The notes beneath the pieces were generated by a model. That model searched no databases. It worked only from the letters and a program-made list of their open reading frames with translations, and was not told the DNA's origin. This document shows positions 23,659 through 33,895 of a DNA stretch of 64,000 nt, piece by piece. Every line of letters starts with the position of its first letter. The stretch's first letter is position 1. Source of the DNA: Ascaphus truei (taxonomy: Eukaryota > Chordata > Amphibia > Anura > Ascaphidae). The DNA lies in the NCBI GenBank assembly GCA_036426205.1, contig CM071568.1, positions 120,333,045 through 120,397,044 of the forward strand, read 5' to 3'. The translations under genes and the position numbers were made by a program.

Positions 23659-24049
23659 GGGGCTCATGCAGAGAGCATAGATAGGGAAATAGCGCCATCG
23701 TCTGGTGAAAAAACTAGCCAGAAATCCTTAAACTCAGGAGAAAATGGCGCGATTTTTAAAAGTGCTCAGAAAATTTTTCAGAGCTGTAAAACTCGCCAAA
23801 CTCGTGGCGAGAACCTGAAACTCGCCATGCTAATATAGCATGGTATTCCAGAAGCTCCGAATCGCTGGAACACGCCAATATGTGCATTAGTATGGCGAGT
23901 TTCAAATAGCCAGGAAAAGTTGGCAATTAGCAGTTTTTTGCCGAAATGAGTTAACGGTGTTCTCTGCATAACACCTTCACTAACGGCAAATCTGTGGCTA
24001 TTTTACAGGCATTTTAAACTTTTTTAGCGTTCCTCTCTGCATGAGCCCC
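23659..24049. mobile_element. Harbinger-type MITE, 391 bp, inserted in the PLE
   Basis: The ends GGGGCTCATGCAGAGAG and its exact complement are 17-bp terminal inverted repeats. The 3-bp TTC is duplicated on both sides (23656-23658, 24050-24052). A 3-bp duplication and a GGGGC-type end suit PIF/Harbinger. The ends resemble those at 54071 and 49297. It carries no gene and splits the PLE between its N-terminal ORF and RT. Confidence 0.8.
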
Positions 24050-24219
24050 TTCATCTTAAATGATGATCATCAAAGAGTCCTTAAACGAGGCCTCCCACTT
24101 CCAATATGGACCAATTTGAGTGCATCAAAGACACCAATTTATTTGCCAGAAAATTATTATTACACAAATACTACAGGAAAATTTAACAAGCAAGGTCCAA
24201 AAATCTGGACCCTGTAGAA

Positions 24220-25790
24220 ATGAGTAATGAAGATCTAGATAATCTAGATATCCTATTGGAATTATGTGAAGAAAATGAACGAACACCAGGTGTTGGTCCA
24301 TTTACTCAACTTAAGCCTAAAAGTAAATTCACCCCTCCAATGGATACCTGTAGTAACGTAGAAACGTTTGTTAAATTGGTGTCTAGGGACATAGGAAATA
24401 TGACATCCAAAGGAGAGGGAGAAAGGATAACATGGATAAAAATGAAAGACAAGCACTTAAAGACTTATCAGAAAGAAAGGAAATTACTATAAAAAAAGTT
24501 CTGACAAAGGTGGTAACATTGTTATACTCACAACTGATAACTATGTCAAAGAAAACTTAAGACTCCTCAGTGACAAGAACTGTTATAGAGTCCTAGAACA
24601 GGACCCAACACCTATTTTTCAGAACGAGTTAAAAACATCTTTCTAGATAAAGGTCTAGAAGAATCTGTGATTTCAAAACAAGAACATACATTTATGTATA
24701 ATCTATCCCCAAAAACAGCCACTTTTTACAGTCTACCAAAAGTTCATAAAGATCCCATACATCCGCCAGGCCGCTCAATTGTCTCGGGCATTGGGAATCT
24801 TACTGAGGGCCCCAGTGTCTACATTGATAAATTCCTGAGAACCTTTGTAACATCATTACCATCATATGTACAAGACACACGTGATGTATTGAAACGATTA
24901 GAGGGAATAACCATTGATAACGGTACAGTCCTATGCAGCCTTGATGTGTAATCTCTCTACACAAGCATTCAGCATCAGGTAGGCCTTAAGGCTGTAGCAT
25001 CTTTTCTCTCTACTCGAGGTATCAAATATCTTGAACATAACGGATTCATGTGTGACCTCCTGTCTTTTGTCTTAACCCACAATTATTTTCTGTTTAATAA
25101 CAAACTTTACCTCCAGGTACAGAGAACTGCAATGGGGACCACGTGTGCCCCTACATATGCTAACCTGTACCTGGGTTGGTGGGAGAAATACACAGTGTTC
25201 AATGAGAACATGACAAGGTTCACAGACAATATCATCATATGGATTCACTACATAGATGATATCCTGGTATTATGGAAAGGCAGTAAAACATCTTTCACAA
25301 CATTTGTGGATACTTTAAATTCTAATCAACATAATTTACGGTTAACATACGAAATCAATGATAAGAATCTGTTTTTTTAGACATAAAAATCTCTATTGAA
25401 CAAGATGGCACTATTAACACTATATCATATGCCAAAAAAACAGCTACTGATAGTTATCTCAGGGCAGATAGCCACCATTCGGCATCACTCATTAAAGGCA
25501 TTCCCACAGGACAGTTCCTCCGAATTAGGAGGAACTGTTCTAATATGGTAGATTTTCACTCCCAGGCAGAAATAATGAAAAACAAATTTCTAACTAGAGG
25601 CTACAGCAGAGCAAATATTAATTAGGCCTTCAAGAATGCAGAGAAAACAAAGAGGGAAGAACTACTGTACACTAAAAGACAAGTTGACACCAAACAAATA
25701 ATCCGCTATATAGGTACCTACAATGCACAGTGGGACCAGATCAATGGTATTTACAAAAAGTACTGGCATATCCTCTTGGAGGACGATGAT
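24220..25790 (+). pseudogene. PLE reverse transcriptase
   Basis: Recognisable blocks in order: SDKGGNIVILTTDNYVKENL (about 24495-24555), TATFYSLPKVHKDP (24715-24755), RSIVSGIGNLTEGPSVYIDK, LCSLDV (24933) with a stop at the next codon, QVQRTAMGTTCAPTYANL (25110-25165), and the catalytic YIDDILVLW (25250-25276). IPTGQFLRIRRNC follows near 25500. Stops at 24949, about 25378 and 25622 and frame changes inactivate it. PLE RTs are related to telomerase and use target-primed synthesis; the catalytic Asp pair is intact here. Confidence 0.85.
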
Positions 25791-25795
25791 TTGTG

Positions 25796-26314
25796 GGAGG
25801 TCCTTAAAACATTTCCCACAATGGTACCGAAAAGATCCAAAAATCTCACTTTCAAAGTAAATCACAAGCCCAGACCTGGCTCCCAATGAAAACGCTAGGC
25901 ACCTATAAATGCGGCACTTGTAAAGCATGTACATATGTTCACACCAGTAAAACATTTAGAAGCACCCAGAATAAAAAGACCTTTCAAATGAAAAACTTTA
26001 TCAACTACAAAACAATGAAAGTCGTTTACCTTATTATCTGCAAATGTGGAATTCAGTATGTGGGAAAAAACGTTCGACAGTTCCGAAGACGCATACTGGA
26101 ACATGTCAGATCCATCAGGAATGAGTTGGACACCCCGGTGTCCTGCCATGTGAGGGGAGATCATGGTGGAGACATTAATTCTTTGCAATTTCAAGGCATT
26201 GCAAGTCTCAAAAGTGACATGAGAGGGGGAGATTGGGATAAAAAACTTTTACAACTGGAGTCCCGTTGGATATATCAACTATCCACTCTATCCCCATATG
26301 TTTATAGTTTATAA
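25796..26314 (+). pseudogene. PLE GIY-YIG endonuclease (downstream copy)
   Basis: The frame 25886-26314 carries YKCGTCKACTYV, KVVYLIICKCGIQYVGKNVR, RRRILEHVRSIRN and GGDWDKKLLQLESRWIYQL. It keeps the Gly of YVG that the upstream copy has changed to Asp. A deletion of about 22 bp near 25845, between short TCA repeats, shifts it out of frame with the RT. The C-terminus is also truncated: the final residues seen in the upstream copy are replaced by sequence from further downstream. Confidence 0.8.
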
Positions 26315-26689
26315 TAAACACCCTATGCTTTTTAACAACACTCATAGGGTCCTCTGTTATATACTGACCATCAGTATAGCTTGTGCAATAATGAGTACTA
26401 TTATACACCAAAACGGGATGCAGTAACAAAAAATGACTAACAATTCAAACATCCTTTATTCTAATCACCAACATACATTTTCTGACAGCCTACGAATGTA
26501 AACAATACAAAAACGATTATTCAAGGGTATCCACCAATAACGGAGCTCATAGGCAGTCAGGTAACTATTTATGCACTACACACTCTCCCTTACATCAACA
26601 ATGACGCGCGATGATGATGTCACGCGACGGAACCAATGGGTGTTCGGCATCGACATTAACTATAGTTACTCATTCAGAGCCTTAATCAT

Positions 26690-27415
26690 AGAAGAGAAAT
26701 TCAACCGCTCACCTATATATATATTATTACAGTCCTGTAGATAATGAGGTAGGTGCATGGAGGTATAACATATATGAACACGAGATCTCAAAAGATATTG
26801 AGTAAAGAACCCCACTTGTCTGCACTCTTTACCTAAATATGGGTGTGTTATTCCTAATTGCCAAAGGCTGCACAGAAAGTCCCTGTCAGGGTGTGGAACC
26901 GACGAAAAACAGAAAACTATTTAATACATCAAAATATCACACTTAATAGTTAAAATAAATGTTAAAATGTTAAAAATTCCCATATGGAAGCGGGGGAGTG
27001 GGAACAAAAGAAAATATCTTATTGATTTACTACTGTGATACTGTAGTCAGAGATTACATTTCCCCTCCTGCGTTCACATAGGCTTTGCGGTATTAGTATC
27101 TTGAAAGCAAAATGTTGCTAATCTTATAAACGCATACAATGATGTTAAATTCACATCAACTGACACAGATAAATTGACTGTATTAAATGTATCCGTTTAA
27201 AGCAACACCTAAATTTGCAACAAATGCACAAAGGCCACACATATGCCCTTCAATAGCTGATAAATGCCAGAGAGTCACCACCCGAATAATAGTAGACTCA
27301 GAGTATTGATTAATACAGTTGCCCAGGTATTGTATGATAACAATAAGAGTGTAGCTGGTCTCTTATTTGGCTACTGTTGGGGCACAAGTTAGAGAGCTGT
27401 TAAAGCACAGTAGGA
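26690..27415. other. No gene; likely PLE-flanking or terminal sequence
   Basis: AT-rich with no open frame of note. It may include the outer part of the minus-strand PLE terminal repeat whose tandem units start at 27418. Confidence 0.35.
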
Positions 27416-27417
27416 AG

Positions 27418-27799
27418 TCCTGCAATTGAATTGTGTATGTATACACCGAACATTCACAGCCTAGTAGGTCACCAGCATATGTTGCAGTCCCTGCCTATAC
27501 AGATAAGGGTTGCGGCGAACCCAAACAGCAACAGGGGAGAGTGTACAAACCGTGCTATAGCTAGTGTGGCTGTTGTGAATCCGCATCGACCACATGTGCC
27601 GTATGTGTCCTGCAATGGAATTGTGTATATATACACTAATAATACACAGCCTAATAGGTCACCAGCATATGTTGCAAGCCCTTGCCTATACAAATAAGGG
27701 TTGTGGCGAACCCAAACAGCAACGAGAGAGAGTATACAAGCCGTGGTTCCAGCTAGTGTAGCTGGTATGAGTCCGCATCAGCCGCATGTGCCGTATGTG
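27418..27799. repeat. Tandem duplication, unit about 190 bp (PLE terminal repeat)
   Basis: The block beginning TCCTGCAATTGAATTGTG at 27418 is repeated from 27608 with about 85-90% identity by eye, ending in GCCGTATGTG both times. It lies directly next to the minus-strand ribozyme motif. Confidence 0.8.
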
Positions 27800-27829
27800 C
27801 CGCCGCTCCTCTGTGACGTCACTCGCGTG

Positions 27830-27882
27830 GCGTCCGACCCGACATATGTTTCGCGCGATTAACGCGCTTCTTCAGGGGGAGG
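27830..27882 (-). ncRNA. Hammerhead-ribozyme-like motif (best example)
   Basis: Read on the minus strand: CCCC, CTGAAGA (27875-27869), stem GCGCG/CGCGC (27867-27863 with 27856-27852), GAAA (27852-27849 region), self-complementary ACATATGT (27849-27842), then C at 27841 and GGG. This gives the conserved core, a 5-bp stem II, a stem III that can pair in cis or between two copies, the U-C cleavage dinucleotide and CCC/GGG for stem I. One extra A follows CTGAAGA. It sits in the terminal repeat of the minus-strand PLE, where such ribozymes are known. Confidence 0.65.
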
Positions 27883-28272
27883 AGTCTGTTGCTCAAGTTC
27901 TGAACAGACTATTTAAAGGGAGCGCTTGGATGCTATTGGCTAATAGGAATTGGTATATCGTCAAAATACATTCAATGGTAGATTAACCCTTTCGGAACGG
28001 GTTAGCATAAATGACTAATGTCACGGACTATCTTTAGTATAGTAATTCCCTCTTCAAACAGGCACTCATCTGATATAACAGGTGAAAACAAATAAATAAA
28101 TGAATCGACTTGTTACAAGATAATTCTTGCTTGGGGTTGGTGAATGTATGGTGTAGGAATCTATGCACCCTTATATGATCCGCCCCTAGGGTCAATACGG
28201 ATCTTGCAATGAATACTGTATACCCTGGGTCCCCACATAAATGGATGAATAATCCCTTATGAAGGGAAATGT

Positions 28273-28731
28273 TTAAAGATATGGTGAATATAAATATCCT
28301 TCATTAAGTCCTGAGGGTGACTGGGACTGTAATAGAAATATCCATCGACATTCTCGTTGGAGAAGTAATTTGTCCCAGTCACCCCCCCGTGGACTTCGCT
28401 GGACGTGTTCAATTGCGGTGAAACTCATCACATTCGGATTCCCTTGGTGAAATTGAATAATATGTCTGGCCAATGGTGTATCTACCAAATTCCTGACATT
28501 TCCAATGTGTTCAAGGACACGAGTTTTAAAAGGTCTATGTGTTTTGCCCACATACCGCTTCCCACACTCACATGTCATTAAGTAAATGACTCCACAGGTT
28601 TGACAGTTAATAAACGCCTTTATCGGGTAGGTCTGTGTTTTTGTGAGGTTCATGAAGGTTTTGGCATTTTTCATGACAGGGCATGCTTTAAATCTTGTGC
28701 ACTTATAATAACCTGTTGGTTTTTCTCCCAA
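28273..28731 (-). pseudogene. PLE GIY-YIG endonuclease (second family)
   Basis: The open frame of 152 codons holds YYKCTRFKACPVMK, the GIY-YIG strands GVIYLMTCECGKRYVGKTHR, TRVLEHIGNVRNLVDTPLAR, HQGNPNVMSF and the C-terminal GGDWDKLLLQRECRWIFLL followed by GLNEGYLYSPYL. This is a complete-looking PLE endonuclease end with no internal stop. The adjoining upstream frame (28763-29059) supplies KIIKKAYYHAFTSERTALL and the helical RT-to-endonuclease linker, out of frame by a short indel near 28745. It is the best preserved endonuclease in the window. Confidence 0.85.
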
Positions 28732-28762
28732 CCAGGTTTTGCTGGGTTTTGATTGAAAATGA

Positions 28763-29036
28763 CTATGGACTATGGACTAGTCTATCTTTGATATTCCTGC
28801 TGCGTTTCCAGCACATGCTCGGAGTTGGTGGTAAAATTTTGCACAAGTCCTGATCTTCTTGTAGAACATGCCATTGTTGTGTTAAAATTTGTCTGAGTTC
28901 GTGTGATTGACTATTGAATTTGCCAATAAACCTAATTATGTTATCTGTTGTTGCCTCATCTTTTTTATTATTAGCAAGTAATGCTGTTCTTTCAGATGTG
29001 AAAGCATGGTAGTAGGCCTTCTTTATGATTTTATTA
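28763..29036 (-). pseudogene. PLE RT-endonuclease linker
   Basis: The minus-strand frame reads KIIKKAYYHAFTSERTALL, then FIGKFNSQSHELRQIL and KRSRNIKDRLVHS, matching the segment joining PLE RT and endonuclease (compare VPKRSKNLKDTLVHS near 20380). Its apparent start lies in the solo LTR and is not native. Confidence 0.75.
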
Positions 29037-29294
29037 GCTGTTACGCCGATGCTCGCCACAAACCGGGACCGGACCGCGGGGCTGAATTGGGGTTATATAA
29101 TCACCGACCTTAGTCCACGCAGACTGATCCGGAGTGCGCAGTTCGTAGTCGTACATCGCAGGGTCAGGATTGGAGAAGGCAGCATCGTCGTTAATGAAGC
29201 AGGAGTTCGGCAACAGGAAATCAGGAGTGCCCCGCTTCAGCTTAGGAGCGTGAGTGCGGGGGTGGCTTCTGCGCGAGGAGCGGCCTCGGCCCAT
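29034..29294 (-). CDS. Short ORF inside LTR, similar to the one at 39.4 kb
   Basis: 86 codons starting MGRGRSS, with SNPDPAMYDYELRTPD, KVGDYIT and QPRGPVPVCGEH. A similar frame with the same order of motifs occurs in the other subfamily-B LTR. In both, the frame remains open right to the LTR edge and stops within the flanking DNA. This could be a real LTR-encoded peptide or simple nucleotide conservation. I recognise no domain. Confidence 0.3.
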   Translation of the reverse strand: MGRGRSSRRSHPRTHAPKLKRGTPDFLLPNSCFINDDAAFSNPDPAMYDYELRTPDQSAWTKVGDYITPIQPRGPVPVCGEHRRNS

Positions 29295-29989
29295 GACGCC
29301 GATCTCAGCAGGAGGATACAGCAGGCTGGCCGAAGTTCACCGCAGGGCAGCGTCGGGAAGAACCAACGCTTCAGCGCAGAAGTCCAAGGCAGGCCACTGC
29401 AAGAGGATCGCAGCAGGCCGCAGGAAAGGAAGGGTAGCACTGCTAGTGAGGGTAATTGCAACCGTTACCCAGTAGCTGGCATCAAAGCTTAGCACAGTGC
29501 GTCCAGGATAGGCACTGCAGGAGAATAGCAGCAGGTGCAGGACAGGAAGGGTAGCCACTGCTGGAGGGAATGCCGCAGTTACCAGTGCTGGATCAACGCT
29601 TCAGCACAGACGTCGGGTAGGCCACTGCAAGGAGATTGCAGCAGGCCAGTGCTGCAACAAGATTCAGCACAGACGTCCAGGACCAGGCCTCTGGATACTC
29701 AGGAACTTGGAAGGTAAGAACGCTAGAAGAGAGGCCTTGGTGGTGGTTTGTGGCAGAGACAGTAACATAGAGGTAGGAATAGTTATGCTCGGCGCTGGTT
29801 CAGGCCAACGCCTAGATATAAAGGGCGGAGATCCAATCACAGGAGGAGGGTGTGTGAGAATCTCCAATGAAGTAGCACAGGGCAGAAGCTGCAATGAGAG
29901 GCAGCACCTGTGCCATAGATTGCCAGAGGAAGCTTGCAACTGCACAGGTCTGCAAGGCAATAGTCAAAGCCAGTAGTGGATTCCTTACA
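29039..29989 (-). mobile_element. Solo LTR (subfamily B), 951 bp, TTAGC duplication
   Basis: The element begins TGTTACGCC and ends TTCCTTACA, and TTAGC flanks both sides (29034-29038, 29990-29994). Read on the minus strand it matches 38744-39667 along its length. The inside carries a tandem motif of about 130 bp, repeated about three times, with blocks such as GCCACTGCAAGGAGATTGC. No internal region or partner LTR is present, so it most likely arose by recombination between two LTRs. Confidence 0.85.
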
Positions 29990-30139
29990 TTAGCGTAACC
30001 TCGTTCCTTGAACCTTACTGTCATATCTTTAGCCTGTATCTTAAATTCGGATAGAGATGAACAGTTTCTTCTTAGGCGCAGAAACTGTCCTATTGGGATA
30101 TTATATATGATATGTCTTTGGTGGTGGCTTGTTGCCATT

Positions 30140-30680
30140 AGTAACGTGTTGGTGGAAGTTGGTTTTCTATCGAGATGTCTATTAAGACTTTGAAATTCCT
30201 TCAGTAAATCTTCTGTCCCACTCCAAATTAGCAAAATGTCTCTATATATCTAGATATAGATATATAGATGACATTTTGCTAATTTGGAGTGGGACAGAAG
30301 ATTTACTGAAGGAATTTGTCAAATGTCTTAATAGACATCTCGATAGAAAACCAACTTCCACCAACACGTGGAATCTAGATATATAGATGACATTTTGCTA
30401 ATTTGGAGTGGGACAGAAGATTTACTGAAGGAATTTGTCAAATGTCTTAATCACAACAAACTAAATCTCACATTAACATACCAAGTGAGCAAAAACCAAC
30501 TGGATTTTCTTGATATTACTATATCAAAAACAGATACAGGCAGCTTGAAATTACTATATCAAAAACAGATACAGGCAGCTTGGCAACTAGTATCTATAGA
30601 TGGGACTTACAAAAATAAAATTCTTTTTTCCTGCATCGGATTGATGCCAGGAGACTCCGGAGATGATATCCATTAATATC
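30140..30680. repeat. Head-to-head inverted duplication of PLE RT segment
   Basis: Bases about 30140-30240 are the reverse complement of 30268-30370, with a short AT-rich centre (TATATATCTAGATATAG). A third, direct copy of the RT active-site block begins at 30371. The plus frame 30368-30590 reads RYIDDILLIWSGTEDLLKEF and NQLDFLDITISKTDTGS, a clear PLE RT segment; a 34-bp unit is then duplicated near 30515-30580. Confidence 0.8.
30368..30590 (+). pseudogene. PLE reverse transcriptase fragment
   Basis: About 75 codons of PLE RT around the catalytic YIDD motif on the plus strand, opposite to the main minus-strand element. It includes LTLTYQVSKNQLDFLDITIS, the strand that follows the active site. 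It belongs to the same family as the minus-strand element since the shared part is almost identical. It is cut off by a small tandem duplication and then by the foldback element. Confidence 0.75.
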
Positions 30681-30929
30681 AGCACCGGAGACCACGGCAT
30701 GAATCAGATGCATTGAAAAATGCATTTACAGTCAACTTTATTACCTTAGAGGCTAACCTAACACACAACATCCTAGCTACCAAAAACCATTACAATATTT
30801 AACAACCAACAATACACAACCCACCCACCCCCTGTGTCCCCACATAAAACCATTATTTATTTTTTTAGACACAGGATTAATATCACAGGCCGGCGGGGTC
30901 CCAGGGATGTCCAAATAGTTGTCCGCAGG

Positions 30930-31140
30930 CCCCACATGCACCCGTGAGGGTGTCTGTGGGCCCTCGGGTGGTCCCCACTAGGCTCAGTGGGCCTCCAGGT
31001 GGTCCTCGCTGGTGTCCTTTGGCCCCAATAGGGTCCACGGGTAGTCCCCACGGCTGTCAGTGGGCCCCAGAGGGCACCCAGGATGGTTTCCGTGGGTGTC
31101 TGGGGGCCCTCGGGTGGTCCCAATGAGTCCTCGCTGGCCT
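30930..31140 (-). repeat. GC-rich minisatellite, left arm
   Basis: Degenerate units of about 31 bp with GGGCCC, GTGGTCCCCA and GGGTGTCTG(T/G)G. It is the complement of the right-arm array. Open frames across it are repeat translation. Confidence 0.75.
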
Positions 31141-32339
31141 GCGGAACCTTTCCTGTATTAAAATAAAAGGGCCTACATTTCAATAAATACACCTCCCCCC
31201 CACCAAACACATACTACAATAATGTGCAAAATAACTATTATTCAGATATGAATAATAGATTATTTGCCCATTATTATTAAACACAATATTACAATCTAGT
31301 GGCCCCTAGCCCCTTAATCACATTAGAGGTTAAAAACCGCTATAGTAACTAAGGGGTTAACCCACCCTCTCCCACTACCCACCTGGGAGGCCTAACCACC
31401 CACCCCAGACCCACTATTGCCACCCTGTACTCATTGAGTGGCATAGTTGTACATCATACCCATATAATATGGGCATGATATGCTACTATAGCAGTCAATG
31501 GTCACACTAATACAAAAGCATGAATGTTAAAAATACACAAGAATAAAATAGATACAAGCACCTAAAAACCCATAAATAAAAATTAAAAGCACTAGCCAAC
31601 AAAGCAATTAACTAAATAAAACCACTAGCCAATTAATTAAAGAAATAAAACCACTAGGCATTCAATAAAATCATTAAAACCACTATGCAATCAATTACAT
31701 AAATCATACCACTAGTCAAAAAATACATTTAATACCTAAAAGCAGTAACCACCACAACAATTAATTTATACAACCACTAGGCAACACATTAATTAAAACC
31801 AATAGCCACCAAAATACATCATTAAATAAAATCTCTAACCAATCTGTAAAAAGAAAAAAAACAAGCCATCACAATTCAAATCAATTTAATCTAAACAATA
31901 AAAAGAAATATAAAATATGAGTCAATAGAAGAAATGCATTTGCCAAAAAATGCATTGGCTCCCACTGTATTCATCTGTACCCTAAACAGGCATAGATTAA
32001 TACATTAGCCATCAATGGGCAATGAAAAACATAAAAAAAAGAAAAATCCAATAAAAAAAACCTGTAAAAATAAAAGTACAGTACATTGCCCTGCAGTATG
32101 CTGACGAGGACGACCTTCATGTTGGCAGGGATAAGATGAACGGTTTTTATTTACTTTATTTATGCTGGCTGGCTAATGTTTTGTTAAATAATGGGCAAAT
32201 AATCTATTTTCCATATCTGGATAATAGTTATTTTGCACATTACTGTACTGTACTGTATGTGTGTGTTGAGGGGGAGGGTGTATTTATTGAAATGTAGCCC
32301 ATGTTTTTTTTTTTTTAAATACAGGAATGGTACTGCAGG

Positions 32340-32610
32340 CCAGTGGGGAGCCACGGGGACCACTAACACCCACGGGGACTACCCGAGAAGCCCCAGACGC
32401 CCATGGGGACCACCTGGGGACCCTGGACACCCACGTGAACCACCAAAGGGCCCCCAGACACCCGTGGGAACCACCCGAGGGCCCACAGACACCTGTGGGA
32501 ACCACCCGAGGGCCCCCAGACACCCGTTTGAACCACCCATGGGGACCACCCGTGGACCCCGTTGGGGCCCATGGACACCTGCGGGGACAACCTGAGGACC
32601 CCCGCCGACG
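32340..32610 (+). repeat. GC-rich minisatellite, right arm, 31-bp unit
   Basis: The unit GGGCCCCCAGACACCCGTGG plus AACCACCCGA recurs at least three times with a strict 31-bp period in the middle, and in degenerate form on both sides. As 31 is not a multiple of three, all frames stay open and yield spurious proline/glycine-rich ORFs. Confidence 0.85.
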
Positions 32611-32721
32611 TGTGGTATTAATACTGTGTATAAAAAAATAATAATAATGGTTTTATGTGCGGGCACAGGGGGTGGGTTGTAAAATAGTTTTTACTACATA
32701 TTTTAATTTTATTTTTCTTAC

Positions 32722-32945
32722 TAGTTTAGATGAGCAGGGGTCTCCGGAGCAGAACCTTGTCGATTTGAGGTCCGGGGACCCCCTGCTTCCCGAGATACAG
32801 GGCCCATTATAGGGTGCCGGTATCTCCTATGCATGTAAATGTCCCGCGTCACGTGACTGGGACTGTGAATTCTATGACCAGAACATACTTGAAAACGAGA
32901 GTTAATTCTCAATGTATTACTTCCTGGTAAAACATTTTATAAATA
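32722..32945. repeat. Half foldback repeat plus LINE-like tail
   Basis: 32740-32870 matches half of the foldback family at 15824-16076 (GGTGCCGGTATCTCCT). It is followed by TTACTTCCTGGTAAAACA and (AAAT)n, which looks like the 3' tail of a non-LTR element. Confidence 0.5.
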
Positions 32946-32954
32946 AATAAATAA

Positions 32955-33880
32955 ATAATGTCTTGAACAATTCTTCTATTGTTGCTGTGAAAATCTTTGG
33001 TGGCATGGTGTTTGCATGGGATTTGCCTACCATTGCAAATCCTATCTTGCTTGTATTTCCATATAATACTCGTAAATGTTATTTGTAATATCAGTGTCTG
33101 ATTCTTCAACACGTTCTCATCTTAATGCATTTAGAATGGCTGAGATGTAGACACCATCAAATGTTTTTTTCACAATCTATGATTCCTTAACTGAGTGGTA
33201 GATCATATTAATTATTTCTGGGAATGACTTCAATGTGGTTCAATGTGTTTTGTATCACCTGTGAAAATGTACTTCTTCTGTAGAATGAGAAAAGTCCAGG
33301 ATCTGTTTCAGTCGATTACTGAATATCTTTGTAAAAATCTTGTAAGTTGTTTGAAGTAGACTGATCGTCTGTAGTTCTTATGGTCTTTGTCTCCCCTTTT
33401 AAAAATGATGATAACTACGGCTTTGGTACATTGTTCTGGAATTTTTCTGTTAAAGAGTTTAAGAATATTCTCTACTTCATCCCTAGTTTTTTTCAAGATT
33501 TCAGTTCCATTTTTATCTTCCCCTGGGTCATTTCTATTCATTGAATTTTATTGCCTTTGCTACTTCTCCTGGAAGAATGCAACACCAGTATTGTTTCGTC
33601 TCACTCTTTGTCTACTTGACTATGCCCCGTGTTAGCTGTGCCCTTGTACAATTTCTTGGAGAAGACCTAAATCATCTATATGATAAGTGCATATTCTTTT
33701 ATTGTCTTGATTGTGTGCGATGATTTGCTACTTTGTCTTCTTTAAACATTTATCTTTATTAGTCTTCTTCAGTATAACAGTTACATTCTCTTAAATTTTC
33801 AGTTATACGATTGTGGATCATCTTACATAGCTCTGTATAATAAATGTTTATTATTGCATTTTTGTGTTTGCTTAATTTCT
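32955..33880 (-). pseudogene. Non-LTR retrotransposon RT remnant
   Basis: Minus-strand pieces, in order from 33830 down: ELCKMIHNRITENLREYN, then NDPGEDKNGTEILKKTRDEV and LFNRKIPEQCTKAVVIIIFK followed by KGDKDHKNYRR (33308-33541), then a segment resembling FDGVYISAILNALR near 33120-33160. This is the fingers and early palm region of a LINE ORF2 (compare P-G-x-D, N-G-K-I-P-E-Q-W, K-K-G-D, N-Y-R-P-I). The YADD catalytic block was not found. Multiple frameshifts; assignment to a clade (RTE-like or I-like) is not possible by eye. Confidence 0.65.
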
Positions 33881-33895
33881 TGATATATATTTATA

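Larger units (their letters stand above)
20223..26680 (+). mobile_element. Penelope-like element, tandem arrangement (partial plus longer copy)
   Basis: A partial copy (endonuclease end, 20338-20907, and tail to about 21246) is followed head-to-tail by a longer copy: terminal repeat with ribozyme-like motif (21247-22740), N-terminal ORF, RT, endonuclease and a partial 3' terminal repeat (about 26300-26680). The sequences at 21247-21520 and 26396-26660 are near-identical direct repeats, the PLE terminal repeats. The piece at 20223-20336 is an inverted copy of 22598-22700. Partial tandem copies are characteristic of PLEs. Stops, a 22-bp deletion and a MITE insertion make it inactive. Confidence 0.8.
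28273..30240 (-). mobile_element. Penelope-like element, second family, split by a solo LTR
   Basis: On the minus strand the PLE runs from the RT active-site region (30240) through IPIGQFLRLRRNC to the endonuclease stop (28273). A 951-bp solo LTR (29039-29989) with a TTAGC target duplication interrupts it just after the peptide FKERGYAN. Sequence divergence from the 20-26 kb copy marks it as a distinct family. Confidence 0.8.
30640..32690. mobile_element. Foldback element with minisatellite arms
   Basis: The left arm (about 30795-31285) and right arm (about 32190-32680) are inverted copies: GTATTTATTGAAATGTAG-type sequence, the GC-rich minisatellite, then TATTAATACTGTGT and AATGGTTTTATGTG. 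The interior (31290-32185) is A-rich with short phased repeats of ACCACTAG(G)CAA-like text. A related, shorter copy lies inverted at 47780-49020. No transposase is encoded. The edges are uncertain. Confidence 0.65.

Noticed and set aside
29237..29558. Several overlapping frames on both strands in the solo LTR
   Set aside because: Stop-poor tandem repeats of the LTR; only the MGRGR frame shows motif conservation between copies.
32233..32666. Several overlapping Pro/Gly-rich frames on both strands
   Set aside because: They are translations of the 31-bp minisatellite, which keeps all frames open.
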